Notes under the pieces: model-generated
The model's database searches: none
What the model was told of the DNA's origin: nothing
The model's input: the letters and a program-made list of their open reading frames with translations, nothing else
In this document: positions 44,776-56,933 of the stretch, one piece after another
Layout: every line of letters starts with the position of its first letter
How positions within the stretch are numbered: position 1 is the first letter of the stretch
Made by a program: the position numbers and the translations under genes
Source: Trichosporon coremiiforme
Lineage: Eukaryota; Basidiomycota; Tremellomycetes; Trichosporonales; Trichosporonaceae
Direction: 5' to 3'
Length of the DNA stretch: 64,000 bases
Assembly (NCBI GenBank): GCA_039545355.1
Contig: BCJJ01000008.1
Coordinates: forward strand, 1,289,004 to 1,353,003

Positions 44776-47700
44776 CTACGCGTCGAGACCCCCATACCTC
44801 GCTACATCGAGCAGTTCCTCCGGCAACTCGAGCCAGCGCTCGTACCGCCCGGTCCGCATGAGGCGCCCTGTGCGCCGGTTGATCCTTGGTGCACCTTCGT
44901 TGCTCGCCTGGCTGTCCTCGAGCACGAATAGGTCGTCGGCTTGCACAACTGTGCGCGTGAACGGAATCATCTCCAGGAACAGAGACGCGTGTGGAAGCAG
45001 CCGGCCATAGAGGAAGACGAGCTCGTCGAGCAATGGTAGGACGTGCCGGATGTATTTTGTCCTGGTTGTCAGCTGTGGGGAGAACGAGAGGGTGACAGGT
45101 GACTCACTGCTCGTACTGCACGTTTTTGTGCGGAATTGCCCCGCCAGAGAGCACGATGAGCGTGTCGGCGATGGCGTCGGAATGGTCACACACGGCCAGT
45201 ACGGCATGTGCATCTTGTGTGAACGGCTTCAAGAGCTGGCTGCGGGCTTCCTCGTCGTCGGCGCTGGGAGCGTAACAGTCGATCTCGGACATCTGCGCGT
45301 CAGTTATAGGCGGTATAATGCAAACTCACCTCCAGCCTGCCCCAGTCGCGCTGCGCGACAAAGGCGTCCGCGAAAGACATGTTCTCGAGGCGGAGCGCCA
45401 GCGACGCCAGATTGCCGACATCTTCTTCGCCCTCACCCTCAGAAACCCCGCGGTCGAGCTGCAGCTGCGTGATGGCCGCGCGGAGGTCAAACACCTCGGC
45501 CGGCTCGTTCCCGTTCGGCGGCAGCGGTTGGTCGACCAGGTCGGGGTGGTAAGGCTGCTGTCTCAGCGTCTCTGGTCCGCGTACGCCGTGGTGCTTGGCG
45601 ATTGCCGCGAGGTATGGTTGCGCGAGGTAGCTCGGGGCCGGCTTGAAGTGCAGGATGGTCTGCAGCGGCAGCGTCTGCAGGGGTACCCGCCCTATATCTG
45701 TCGCGTCAGTTATGCGATCCAACGAATGCTGAACAACTTACCGTTGCAAGTTATGACAACTGGACGGCGCGACTCGGCGATGAGCGACACGAGCGCCGGC
45801 CAGAAGCTGCTCTCCTCCTCGAAGAGAATGTCGGCCTCGTCGATGAGAATGAGTGACTGCTGGGACTTGGACTCGGCTGGTGCTTCGGACGTATCAACGA
45901 CCTTAGCCGGCTCCGCTGGCAGCGGGTCAATCTCGACGTCGGTGCCCTTAGTCTCGTCGTCGAGCTCGATCGGGTCCGCGGCGGAGCCCTGACTCGCCTT
46001 CGGCTGTGGCGTGGTCTGCTTCGCCTTGCCGAACATGGTCTTCACGGCGTCCGCAGCAGACTTCTTGTCCGCCTTCTTCTCGCGCGTGACCGTGTGGTTC
46101 TTGCCGACGTCGCCGACGAGGGATAACAAGTTCGTGCCCGTCCTTCGCCCGATGCCGGGATACACCTCGAACACCTCCCATCCAAGCTCTGTCGCTGCAG
46201 CGTGGACAGCGGCCGACTTGCCCGTCCCGCTGGGCCCGGCGAGGAGGATCGTGTTCGAGACCCAGTTCCCGATGATCGGATAGCTGTCCGGGCGCGCGCC
46301 GAGCGGGAGCAGCGGCTCCTCGACCGACTCCGGGATCTCGTTGTCCTCGTATATCGCATCTCCCAGGGGATCGCCGAACAGCCCTGCGTCGTCCACGATC
46401 CACGACAGTTCCGGGTTCACCGCCTTGCGCCGGCGCACCTTCCTGATCACGCGGCGGCTGTCGATGCCGCCAACAGAGAGCGCCTTCAGCCAGTCGCGAA
46501 GGTAGACCGCCTCGACCTCATTACCAAGGACGGCGGCGGCAGAGCGCGGGCGATGCAGGTCGCACCACGACTGTTGGGTGTCGTTTGGCGTGCGCTCGAC
46601 GGCAGCGATCGCGGGGTGGTCGAGAACGAGCGGGGGCGCGGTTACTGCCTCTGGGGAAGCCTTGGGCGGTAGCCGTGACGGTCCAGCGTCGTCGGAAAGA
46701 TAGTGTCGCCAGAACGTTCCGTCGTCGTCAGCTGACGGAGCCGCCGGATTGTGCGGGGACCACGTCGCACCACCATCGAAGCAGCTGCCGACATGCTTCG
46801 CCCACTCGCCGAAAGGAAGGAACGTCGTCGGCTCCTCTCCCTCCTTGCAGCATCCCCAACCCTTTTTCGTCGTTCCCGGCTCTCCCTTCCCCGCGGTAGC
46901 GAAGAACGAATGGACGGCTTTCTTCGGTGTCCCCGTCGTCGCTCCACTGGCGGTTGTCGGTGTCGCAGCGCCGGACCGCGGAACCAGTTCAGCAGGCGCC
47001 GGCTTAGAGAAGAAGCTGTGCGTCGTGCTCTTCTGATCGGCGGCAAAGACAATCTTCTTCGGCAGCTTCGGGCTCTCGTCGACGCGGACTGGGTCCGCTG
47101 AGGAGCCGGAACCCTTGTGCTTCCCTTCGCCGACGACCTCGATCTCAGAGTCGGACAGGTCGGGGGCCGCAGACGCCGTGTCGGAAGACAGGAGGGAACG
47201 AGAAACGCCGTTGCCGTTCGCGTTGGCCGTCCCGCGCCGCTTCTTGGGACCTTCCTTGCCTTCCTCGCCTGACGTCAGCGGGGACGGGTGGGTTGGGAGG
47301 GCGGTGGGAGCGTGGTATGAGGAAGAGCTTACCATTGGCGTCGGCCGCAGCAGACTTTCGCTTCCCCTTCCCCTCCTTCTTGCCCTTCTTCCCCTCTGGC
47401 GGCGGAGACGGCGCGCCGACTCCCACCCCGTTAGCACCAAAGACGAGCTTGCCCTGTGGTGGACCCGTCTCCTTCTTCTTCCGTTTCCGAGCCTGCGAAT
47501 TCGAGGCGGTCGAGGCGGTCGAGCTCGTCTTGCTCATGGCGGGTGCGAGGGGCAACTGGAGCGTGTTCGTCTTTGCGTTCGCAGCTGGTGGTGGTGGTGG
47601 TGGAGCGTCGGAAGAGGTATCGGTTGAGACTGCTGCCCATGTCTGTGCAATCGGTGTTGGTTCTGGAGGAGGGGCTGGCGCCGGCTTGCCCCACATCGCA

Positions 47701-47780
47701 GCGAGCGAGGCTTGTCCCTGCGCCTGTGGTTTGCTTGCAGCGCCGTTCGCCGTACCGGCATCTGGCTGCTCTGTCGACAT
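44776..47780 (-). CDS. ELG1: Elg1/ATAD5 subunit of an alternative RFC complex
   Basis: Large subunit of the RFC-like complex that unloads PCNA from chromatin after replication. Exons are 47780-47333, 47268-45742, 45697-45330, 45292-45108 and 45061-44776, giving 937 residues. The AAA+ module has Walker A GPSGTGKS (about 494-501) and Walker B LILIDEAD (about 622-629), followed by RPVVITCND. An insertion between the Walker motifs is Lys/Glu-rich. The N-terminal region is disordered with features expected of Elg1. These are a SUMO-interaction-like SDSEIEVVGEG (about 188-198) and two PCNA-binding-like motifs, KSTTHSFF (229-236) and KKAVHSFF (265-272). The C-terminal part (YIRHVLPLLDELVFLYG through the Arg-rich end) is helical. 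Rad24 and Ctf18 are the alternatives, but the N-terminal motifs and the long Walker insertion favour Elg1. Identification is strong. Confidence 0.88.
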
Positions 47781-48127
47781 TCGGTGTGTTCTTCAGAGCA
47801 TGTGTGTTGTGTTAGGAAATGCTGACCTTGGGAAGCTGCTGGGCAAACGACAGGGCGCAGGTGAGAGGGGCGAAAGTGGAGGTGTACTCATTCAAAGTCG
47901 AGACGCGTCAACGGGGCTCATATGACGCGTCAACCGGTCACGTGCATGATCTCCACACACTCAGAACATGTTCTGTTCACCCACAAGGCCGCAAGGCTCA
48001 CGTAAACCACTAAAGATGCATATGCTGATGAATGCTTAATGCTTTTGATACTACTGAATGTCTACTACACTCTCTTTCGCGCGCATGTGCGACTCGCGGC
48101 TCACTGCTCGCTTCGCTCGCAGTTCGC
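47781..48127. other. Spacer between ELG1 and ARO1
   Basis: 347 bp lying upstream of ELG1 and downstream of ARO1, both read leftwards. No further gene is seen; it should contain the ELG1 promoter and the ARO1 3' UTR. Confidence 0.5.
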
Positions 48128-51100
48128 CTAGGCCTCGAAGTACTTGTCCATAGCGGCCTTGCGCATCTTCTGTTCCGGAGCCGCCTTGCCAGTCCAGAGC
48201 GTGAACTGGCGGAATCCCTGGAGGCAGAGAATCTCGATACCCGTCACGGGGGTCCAGTTGGCGACCTCGGCGGCCTCGAGCAGCGCCGTCTTGTACGGCT
48301 TGTACGCCATGTCGATCGCGACGCCGTTCGGGTGCTGCATGAGGCTGGGTGGGAGTACGATGCCCTCGCCGGGCGTCATGGAGAGAGACGCACCGGGCAC
48401 AGTGGAGACAATGACAGCCGGCTGCGCAGGGAGCTTGTCGAGCGACGTGACGACCTCGATGCTGTACCCCTTAGGGAAGGAGGCGGCGACCTTGTCGGCG
48501 TTCTCGCGCGTGCGGTTGAAGAGCAGAATGCGCGCGGCACCGAGCTTGTGCATCGCGTAGATGGCCGCGCGGCACGTGCCGCCAGCACCGATTACGAGCG
48601 CCGTGAGCTCGCCCGAGGACGTGAGGTTGCGGAGGGCAGCCTCGTGGATCGCTGCCCAGTCCGTGTTGTCACCGTGCAGCTCGCGACCCTTCGCGCCCTG
48701 GCGCACGATGACGGTGTTCACGGCACCGATGACTTTGGCGTGCTCGCTGACGGCAGAGAGCTCCTGCATGATCCCGAGCTTGAGCGGGATTGTGACGCTG
48801 GCACCGCCAAAGGCGTCATCAGCAAGTACACGGCGTACAGTGGCGTTGATCTCGGACGCCTCGCAGCGGTCGTAGTGGTGCGGGAAGCCGAGGGCCTGGA
48901 AGCCCGTGTTGTGCAGCGTCGGCGAGACTGAGGCGGCGATCGGCGAGCCGAAGAGGAAGAACTTCTTCGGCTGGCACAGACCAACAAGCGTGCGCGCCTC
49001 CATGACCTCCTTGGCCGTGAGCTGACCGGGAGCGGCGCGCGACGGCATGTCGGCGTGCGTGACCGGCGTCAGGACAGGGTTCAGGACGCGTGAGAGTTGA
49101 CCGACAGCGCCCATGTTGATGGCAAGCAGGGGCTTGGCAGAAGGGTCCTCCTTCTTGCGCTCAGCGAAGAGCGCCAGTTGAGCGTTGTCCGCCGTCGACG
49201 TCGCCGTGCCGACAATCTTGACGATGTCGCCCAGCTTCGAGCCCTCAGCGTACTTGCCCGCAACCTCGGGGCCATCCCACTTCATGTTGCCAGTCCAGTC
49301 GTGCCACGATGCAATGAGCGCAGTCTCGCGCTTCGCGGCGTGGATCGCAGCAAGGACGTCTCCGGGCCACGCGAGCTCGACGTCAACGTACTCGGCAGCG
49401 CTGCGCAGACCGAGTTTGACGAGCGTAGCGTAGCCGGCAACATCGTCCGAGGGAGCCCAGCCGCCCTGATTATTTGAGCGGACCGAGAAGACGACGGGGA
49501 GGTTGGACGCCATACGGAGGGAAGCGAGCTGCTTCGAGACATACGACGCAGGAGGCAGCTTGGGAGTCGTGGGAGCCCGGCCGTCGGGCGAGAGGAGGTC
49601 GACACGGAGCTCGATGGCGTCAGCACCCTCAGTCAGCGTCGACAGGTTGGCGAGAGCAGGGATGATGTCAGGGAAGGTGAGCGAGAGGAAGGCGGTCGGC
49701 TGGGCGTTCGGGCCAGAGACGATCGGGCGGTTCGCGTTGCGGCCGGTGACAAAGTTGAAGAAGCGCTCGCACTCGGCGCGCATGGCGCGGTGGTGGTCCT
49801 TCTCCGACTGAGAGGCGATCGGCTCAAGGATGTTGATGAACTCGTGGCTCGAGCACTGCTCGTACCAGGGCTCACGGCGGCGATAGACGTCGGCAAAGTC
49901 CTCGCCCCACTTCGGACGCTGGGCAGTTCCGCCAATGTTGTCTAGGAACGCCTCGAGGTCCTCGAGGTCACGGTGGATGTGGACGACGACACCGCCGTCG
50001 GCAACGTAAGCCGCAAGCATCTTGCGCGCCTCCTCGGTCTCAACAATGCCACCACCAAGCGAGATGACGTGGCTGCCAGACTTCTCCTTTAGGAACGAGG
50101 CAAGAATCTTGGTCTCGGTCTCACGGAACGCGGGCCAGCCGTTCTGGGCAACAAAGTCGGACACCTTCATGCCGGCCTGCTGGACAAAGACTTCATCGGC
50201 ATCGACGTGCTCGGAACCGAGGACCTCGGCAGCGAGCGAGCCGATGTACGACTTGCCAGCACCGCGCATGCCAATGAGGAGAACGGGGGTGTCGCGAACA
50301 CCGCTGGTGCCAGAGGTGGACGCCTGCTTGCTCTGGTCGAGCTCAACGCCGTCAAACTCGATGCCGATCTTGTTTTGGAGGTCGTCCCAGAAGTTGGGCC
50401 AGGTCTTCTCGACGCAGCGCTTCTCCTCAAGGACGGTGCCGGGAACGACGGTGGCGAGGACGGCGTGGGCCATGGCGACACGGTGGTCGTCGTAGGTGTG
50501 GACGTGGACACCCTTCTTCAGCTGAGTGTAAGGCTTGCCGAAGACGATGATGCCGTCGTCAAACTCGTCGGTCTCGACACCAAACTTGGCGAGCTCGTCG
50601 CGCATAGCCTTGATGCGGTTGCACTCCTTGACACGCTGGTTGGCAATGCCGTAGATGCGCGAAGCGTTGGGGCCGAGACCTTGGACCTCGCGGCCGGGCA
50701 GGCAGGGCTTGGTAGCGACAGCCGCGAGAACAGCAGCAGTCAAGAAGGCGTCGGTCATGGGCTCCATATCGACGTTGCCGAGGGCGCGGAGCTCGCCGAT
50801 GGCAGGGCCAGTGACAGTGGTCGAAGTGGCAGTCTGCTCGACGGTGCAGCCCATGGGCTCGAGGACGTCCTTGGCGAAGCGAGCGTCGCCCTGCAGGGAG
50901 CTCGAGCCAATGTTCGAGATCGTGCAGGTGGTGCCGGTAATGGCGGCAATGGCCAGAGGGTAGGTGGCGCTCGAGGCGTCCGACTCGACGTCGTACTCGG
51001 CGGGGTTCTTGTAGGTCGTCTTGGGGATGACGTAGACGTCGAGGAGCTTGCCGCTGGCGTCCTTCTGGCGCTCAACCTGGACACCGAACTGGGCCATCAT

Positions 51101-52975
51101 GGCGATGGTCATGTCGATGTAGAGCTGCGAGATAACCTGACCACCGATGAGTTCGAGGGTGACCTGCTCGCGAGCGTAGGGGGCGCAGAGGAGGATCGAC
51201 GAGACATACTGGCTGGACACGGTGGCAGCGAGCTTGATGTGTCCGCCGGCGAGGCCGTCCGCGCCAATGTCGAGGGGCAGGCAGCCCTGGCCCTCGAGGT
51301 ACTCGACCTGGGCGCCGTCCTCGCGCAGAGCGTCAACGAGAGGGCCAATGGGGCGCTGCTTCATGCGAGCGTTGCCGGTAATCTTGGTGGACTTGACGTC
51401 GGCCGTGGGCTGTACGATCGTGCAGACTGTAGTGAGGAAGCGAGCCGCGGTACCGGCGTTGCCAAGGTAGAGCTCCTTGCCCTTGGGGGGAGGGGTGAGC
51501 TTGCCCTCACCGCCCTCAACGACGATGGTCTCACCTCCATCCTCCCACGAGAAGACGGCACCCTTAAGCTCGGCGAGAGCGTTCATCATGACCGCAGTGT
51601 CGTCCGAGTGGAGAAGGTTGCGGATTCGGCAAGTGCCCTTGCCAAGAGCGGCGAGGACGAGAGCACGGTTGGAGATCGACTTGGACCCGGGGGTCGACAT
51701 GACCACCGGTGACTTCGTCGGAACACCAGAGATGACGGTGGCAGACTCGCAGAGAACCTTGCGGATGACCTCGTCAGCGACGACAGTGGCCTTTTCCTCG
51801 TAGGTCTTGCCGATGCGGTCGAGGAGGACGATCTTCTTGGCAGGACCAGAGTTCTTCTTATCGATCCTCATGATGTCGAGGAGACGGTCGACGCCGAGCT
51901 GCGAAGCAGCGGGGAGAGAGGCAATGCGGCGGTCCGACATGGAGACCGGGAGGTTGTAAGCCGACAGGCAACGGGTGAGGCGGCCGACGGCAACTTGGGA
52001 GAGAATGCCGAGCTGGCGAGCAACTTCGGCCTCCAGAATCATACCGATCGAGACGCACTCGCCGTGGAGGATGGTCGGGGTCAGGACAGCCTCGATGGCA
52101 TGGCCAATGGTGTGACCGAAGTTGACGAGGTTGCGCAGGCCGGTCTCGCGCTCGTCAATGGTGACAATGTGAGCCTTGACGTAGATAGACCCAGTGACGA
52201 CCTGGAGCAGAAGCGACTGAGGGACGGAGCGGTCCTTCTCGAAGCGGCCTGCGTGGCCCTCAGCCTTGGTCGAGATGGCAGAGGTGATCTCAGCGGCGCG
52301 CGACTCCAGCGAGGCAAAGTCGTCGGCCTTCCAGATGGCAGCGGTCTTGACGACCTCGGCCATACCATTCGAGAACTCGCGCATAGGGAGGGTCGACAGG
52401 AACGACAGATCGACGAAGATGTAGCTCGGCTGCCAGAACGCTCCGATCAGGTTCTTGCCGTGAGGGGTGTCAATAGCAGTCTTTCCGCCGACCGCAGAGT
52501 CGACCATGGCGAGGAGAGTCGTCGGGATCTGGACGAACTTGACGCCACGCATGCTGTTTGTTAGCTTCTTGACAACTAAGGGTGGTGCTCACAAGGTGGC
52601 AGCAACGAAGCCGGTCAGGTCTCCGATAACACCACCGCCGAAGGCGAGGATGACGGTGTCACGGGTGCACTTCTCGCTGAGAAGCCAGTCCTCAATCTCG
52701 GCCTTGACAGCACGGGACTTGGCTCCCTCACCAGGAGCGACCTGGTGGACGAGGAAGCGAGCCTTGGAGCCGGTCTCCTTGGCAGCATTGGCGAAAGCCT
52801 CCTCCAGCTGAGGAAGGTAGAGCTTGGCGAGGTTGGTGTCGGTGATCAGGGCATAGGTGGTGGAGGGGAGGGTGGTGAGGACGGTGTGGAAGATGTAGGG
52901 GACGAGGTGGAAACCGGCGTGGATAGACTCGTTTCCGAGAATGGAGATCTTGAGGACGTCTGCGAGGTCGGACAT
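48128..52975 (-). CDS. ARO1: Pentafunctional AROM polypeptide
   Basis: Cytosolic enzyme performing steps two to six of the shikimate pathway, from DAHP to EPSP, for chorismate and aromatic amino acids. Exons are 52975-52593 and 52553-48128, giving 1602 residues, normal length. The domains run in the standard fungal order. 3-dehydroquinate synthase spans about 1-395 ([34 protein letters not shown]). EPSP synthase spans about 405-860 ([31 protein letters not shown]). Shikimate kinase spans about 880-1060 (P-loop GMRGAGKS). Type I 3-dehydroquinase spans about 1075-1300 ([23 protein letters not shown] with the Schiff-base Lys). Shikimate dehydrogenase spans about 1315-1602 ([31 protein letters not shown]). 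All catalytic signatures seen are intact. The 39-nt intron falls just before MRGVKF. IML2 lies divergently 1.05 kb away. Confidence 0.97.
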
Positions 52976-53470
52976 GGTGGGCCGCAACCTCTAGCTGTCG
53001 CACCTGTGAAGGGCGTCAAACGTCGGAGAGTAGAGGGGTTAGGAGGGGAGGGTGGGAGGACAAAGAGAGAATGAAGGAAGGAAGGAAGGCGGACTGATGG
53101 ATGCGCGCGGGCAGGCAAGCAAGCAAGGACGCAGACGGCCAGGCGCGGCTGAGTATGTCGGGTTTTTCTGATTGCCTGTGTCCGAGTCGTAATCAGCGGA
53201 CAGTGGAGGGCGCTCACTGGCGCTCACTGATGGCGGCCACGTGGGGTGCCGCACACAGCCGCACGTAATGAAATGCTTAATTTGCTTGTAGTGTGATCAA
53301 TCAGATTAGGAGCGGCCTAATGAGGTGTGCACGTTGGAAGGTTGGAAGGTGCTTGACAGGATTGGGTCATTGCGGGCGGGTGGCCTGGCGTCGGCGGCGT
53401 CGGCGGAATCAAAACTGTGAGACGGTGGATATTCCTCGGTATCAGGGCGTTGAAAGACGAGACAAGGCAT

Positions 53471-53512
53471 AGCAGGGGAAAGGCAGGGGAAAGGCAGGGG
53501 AGAGGCAGGGAG
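53471..53512. repeat. Short G/A-rich tandem array
   Basis: Three to four copies of an 11-bp unit related to GCAGGGGAAAG, decaying toward the right. Confidence 0.75.
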
Positions 53513-53816
53513 AAGCGCGGCGCGCGCGTCTCGGGCGCTCCTTAACCTCCTTCCCTGTCCCTCCCCCCCTCGGCTCTGATGGCTGTCGCAAGCAGGGCGT
53601 TGGACGGATAGGCTTTTGGCCCAGAACCCAAGGTGGCTACGGTCCCGATGACTGGAGTTAGGAGCTGAAGCATCCCGGGGAGGCGTTTGGGTATCGGCGG
53701 GCGCGGACACTGTACAGTAGTATCGGGCGCGTTAGCCCTGCACTTGCATTCGTCTGCGCCCTGGTGTTAGTGGGGCAATGTAGCTAGTGCTAGTACTAGC
53801 GCCAGCGTACGTGACC

Positions 53817-53847
53817 TCAGTCAGTCAGTCCAGCCAGCCAGCCAGCC
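53817..53847. repeat. CAGT/CAGC microsatellite
   Basis: Consecutive CAGT units pass into CAGC units upstream of the IML2 start. Such a tract is prone to slippage. Confidence 0.75.
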
Positions 53848-54022
53848 GGCACTCGCGACCACCGTCCACAAAGTTGGGCCACCGACGCTCGTTCACCCAT
53901 GATCCGCTCCTGGCCTCATTGCCCGTCACACTTTCATCCATCTCCTTCCCATCACTGCATCAAAGACACATCGACTAAAATCACGTCTCGACCACTTCCC
54001 CCACACCAGCTCATCCGCCACC

Positions 54023-56933
54023 ATGCCGATGAGGAAATTCTCCCTCTCGCGCAAATCGTCATCAAACGACATTCGCGGAGTCCGTGGAGACACGCCCCCT
54101 GTCTCTCGTTCCGCCGGTGCCGCCTCCGCCTCCGCTGCCCCTGCTCCTACCGCCTCGGTCCACGCCTCGACCAACGGCGACGCCGACAGCGTCCACGGAT
54201 CTGGTAGTATCAGCAAGGGCTCCAACAGGCGGAACAGCCTTTTTGGGTGAGTTTGTTATTGTTATCTGACGGCTCCATCGCTGACCGTTCAGCTCCAAGT
54301 CAAAACGCCGTCTGTCATCGCTGTTCAACAACCACCGCGACAAGGAGGAGACAGCCCCAGTCCCCCCCATTCCCGCCAAGTATGTGTCATCCGGATCGGC
54401 GACCCCCTCGAAGGAGGTGTCCGGCGTCGATGTCGACCAGAGTAAAACGCTTCCCGCTGTCCCGGACGAGGCCGTGAGCGCCCAGCTAGCGAACCTGGGC
54501 ATTGGAGGACCTGCATCGGTCGCATCGACTGGACCGAAACCGCCCTCTGTCGCCAGTGTGCCTGTCTCGACGACTGCCTCTATGACTGCGCCTGCACCTG
54601 CGACGCCTACGAAGGCATCCCATATTTCGGGTTCGAACGAATCGGCAGTCGGCGCAAACAGCCTCGTGGACTCGACCCCGGTGCGCGCAACGGCCGCGGC
54701 TGTCGAGAACGGCTCGCCCGCCGCATCGATCGCCCCCTCGATGACTCGGTCGGTCAGCATGTACTCGCAGTGGGGCGACGAGGACGAGAGCTCGGACGAA
54801 GACGACGCCTTCTGGGCCACCCCCGACGAGGGCCTGTCCGAGGTCGAGGAGGAGGACGAGGACGAGGTCAACGCGATCGAGTGGAATGCCTCGGCGAACG
54901 GCGTCGCCGCGGTTCCGGTCAATGGTGTCCCAGCCAACAAGCCTCCGACGGCAAACGGTGCCCCGATCTCCAGCAGGAAGGCGTCGACCGCTAGCATGAC
55001 CTCGCTCGGCATCCCGAAGCTGCACCGCTACCAGGCGACTGGCGCCAGGGTGAACGCGCCCAAGATGAAATATGGCAACCCGAAGGACGTCGATCAGGCG
55101 GCCGTCCTCGCTCCCGACCTCGACACCTGTCGCGAGGCGCTCAGCCTCTTCCTGTCGTCCAAGATGAAGGAGTCGGAGAACCTTCTCGCGGAGGAGGACC
55201 CGAAGAACAATCATCTGTACGTTCAGAGCGGACACGGCTTAATCCAGAGTCTGAAGGGTCTCATGACTTTCGACAGTGTCGATCTTAACACGGCGCTCGA
55301 CATCACGAAGGCGACGGCGCACACGGCGACGACGCTGCGTCGGCCGACGGGCGGCGTGTTCTCCAAGATCGGCGGGCTCGTGTCGCACGGCCAGGCACTC
55401 GCGCGCGTGCGCCAGATGACGCCGCTGGAGCGGCACGCTGAGCTGACCTACGCGGAAACGATTCTGGTCAAAGCGCAGCTGGCCATCGTCGCCGGCGGAG
55501 ACTGGGTGGGCCTCATCCGCGAGGCGCTCAACATGCGCTCCGCGCATGGCATCTATCGCACGCTGCAGATGTACCTGGACGAGGCGGACAAGGACGGTTT
55601 CGATGAGGACATTGACATGGACTTCCGCTCCGGCGTGCTGCTCGGCACGGGCACGAGCTCGCTTATGCTCTCGCTCTTGCCGGGCAAGGTACTCAAGATC
55701 GCCGAGGTGTTCGGGTACGCCGGTGACCGCAAGCTTGCGCTCGAGACGCTGATGGCTGCGGGCGGGTGGAGTGTCGACTCGCCGACGCCGGCCTACGACG
55801 AGACGAACGAAGGCATCAGACGGCCGATCTGCGATATGATCCTGCTCACGTTCCACCTGGTAATCAGCGTGCTGATGCCCGTGGCCGGTGTCGACGTCCC
55901 CACCGCGCGCAAGATCCTCGCGTACAACATGCGCCGGTATCCCGACGGCATCTTCTTCCTCTACTTCCAGGCGCGGCTGCACACGAACGAGTGCGAGCCC
56001 GAGCTGGCCAACGCGTCGCTCCAGCGCGCCCTCGACCTCGAGCTCGAGTACGTCCAGCTCCAGCACATGTGCCTATGGGACTATGGGTGCAACTTCTTCC
56101 AGCTCAACGACTGGCAGGGCTCGTACCAGTGTTTCGAGATTCTGCGCAAGGAGTCCAACTGGTCCCGCGCCGTGTACACGTACGCCACCGCCGTGAACGT
56201 GATTGAGCTCATCGACGACCCCTCCGTGCCCGAGGCGACGCAGGAGCACGCGTACCAGCTCGTGCTGCAGCTTCCGAAACTCGCCAAGAAGATCGCGGGC
56301 AAGTCGCTCCCCATCGAGAAACTGTGCAACCGCAAAGCACGCAAGTACGTGTCGCAGGGCAAGCGCCTGTTCCTCCCCGCCATGGAGCTGGGCTATGTCT
56401 TTGGCTCGCTTGGGGCGACGCCGCGCCGCCTCCTCCTGTCCAAGTGGCTGCCGCGGATCAACGAGGAGCTCGCCGCGCTGGAAGCCTCGACCCCCGAGAC
56501 ATGGGGCAACGGAACAGGGTACTGGGACGACTATGCCTTGGGCCATTTCCTCCGCGCCCTCGTGCAGAGCCACGCGTGCTACCAGCCCAAGGACGCGAGC
56601 GAGAATGCGCGCCAGCGTATGCCGGGCCAGCCGAGCGATGCCGAGCTCGACGCCGGCGCCGAGCGCGACTTTAGGGCGGTTATCGAGAACGCACCCAAGG
56701 TCGAGCTCGACCACTACATCCTCTTCCACAACCACTATGAGTTTGGACGATTCTTCGCCCGCCGCGGAGATACCGCCAATGCCAAGGCGCAGTTCGACAT
56801 TGTCGCTTCTGGCAAGCTGCCCGTTCCCAACCCACACATCGGCAAGGGCAAGTACTCCCTCGAGGGCGCGCTGCAGCTCAAGAACCACGCGGCCGCGCAG
56901 GCCCTCACGTCGAAGGACGGGTCGGACCTGTAG
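54023..56933 (+). CDS. IML2: Iml2/TTC39-family tetratricopeptide protein
   Basis: Fungal Iml2 proteins, related to animal TTC39, act in clearing protein inclusion bodies in connection with lipid droplets. Exons are 54023-54246 and 54293-56933, giving 954 residues. The first 300 or so are Ser/Thr/Ala/Pro-rich with basic patches (SKSKRRLSSLF) and a strongly acidic stretch (EDESSDEDDAFW, EVEEEDEDE). The conserved helical domain begins near LDTCREALSLFLSSKMKES. It continues through HGLIQSLKGLMTFDS, EVFGYAGDRKLALETLMAAG, RRYPDGIFFLYFQARL and NWSRAVYTYATAVN, a TPR-like solenoid characteristic of the family. The end (FHNHYEFGRFFARRGDTANAKAQF) is another TPR-like hairpin. The N-terminal extension is larger than in yeast. 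Family assignment is strong; the function is transferred from yeast. Confidence 0.9.

Larger units (their letters stand above)
52976..54022. promoter_or_regulatory. Divergent ARO1-IML2 promoter region with simple repeats
   Basis: 1,047 bp between divergent starts. It holds a purine-rich tract next to ARO1 (about 53040-53095, pyrimidine-rich in the ARO1 sense), a GCAGGGGAAAG-type tandem array (about 53471-53512) and a CAGT/CAGC microsatellite (about 53817-53847). No gene is supported. Confidence 0.55.

Noticed and set aside
48144..51712. Several long plus-strand open frames opposite ARO1
   Set aside because: Shadows of the highly GC-biased ARO1 codons; the minus-strand protein is unmistakable.
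52553..52987. ARO1 start placed upstream of 52975 (codon at 52987)
   Set aside because: That codon is TTG on the minus strand; the first ATG giving a normal AROM N-terminus is at 52975.
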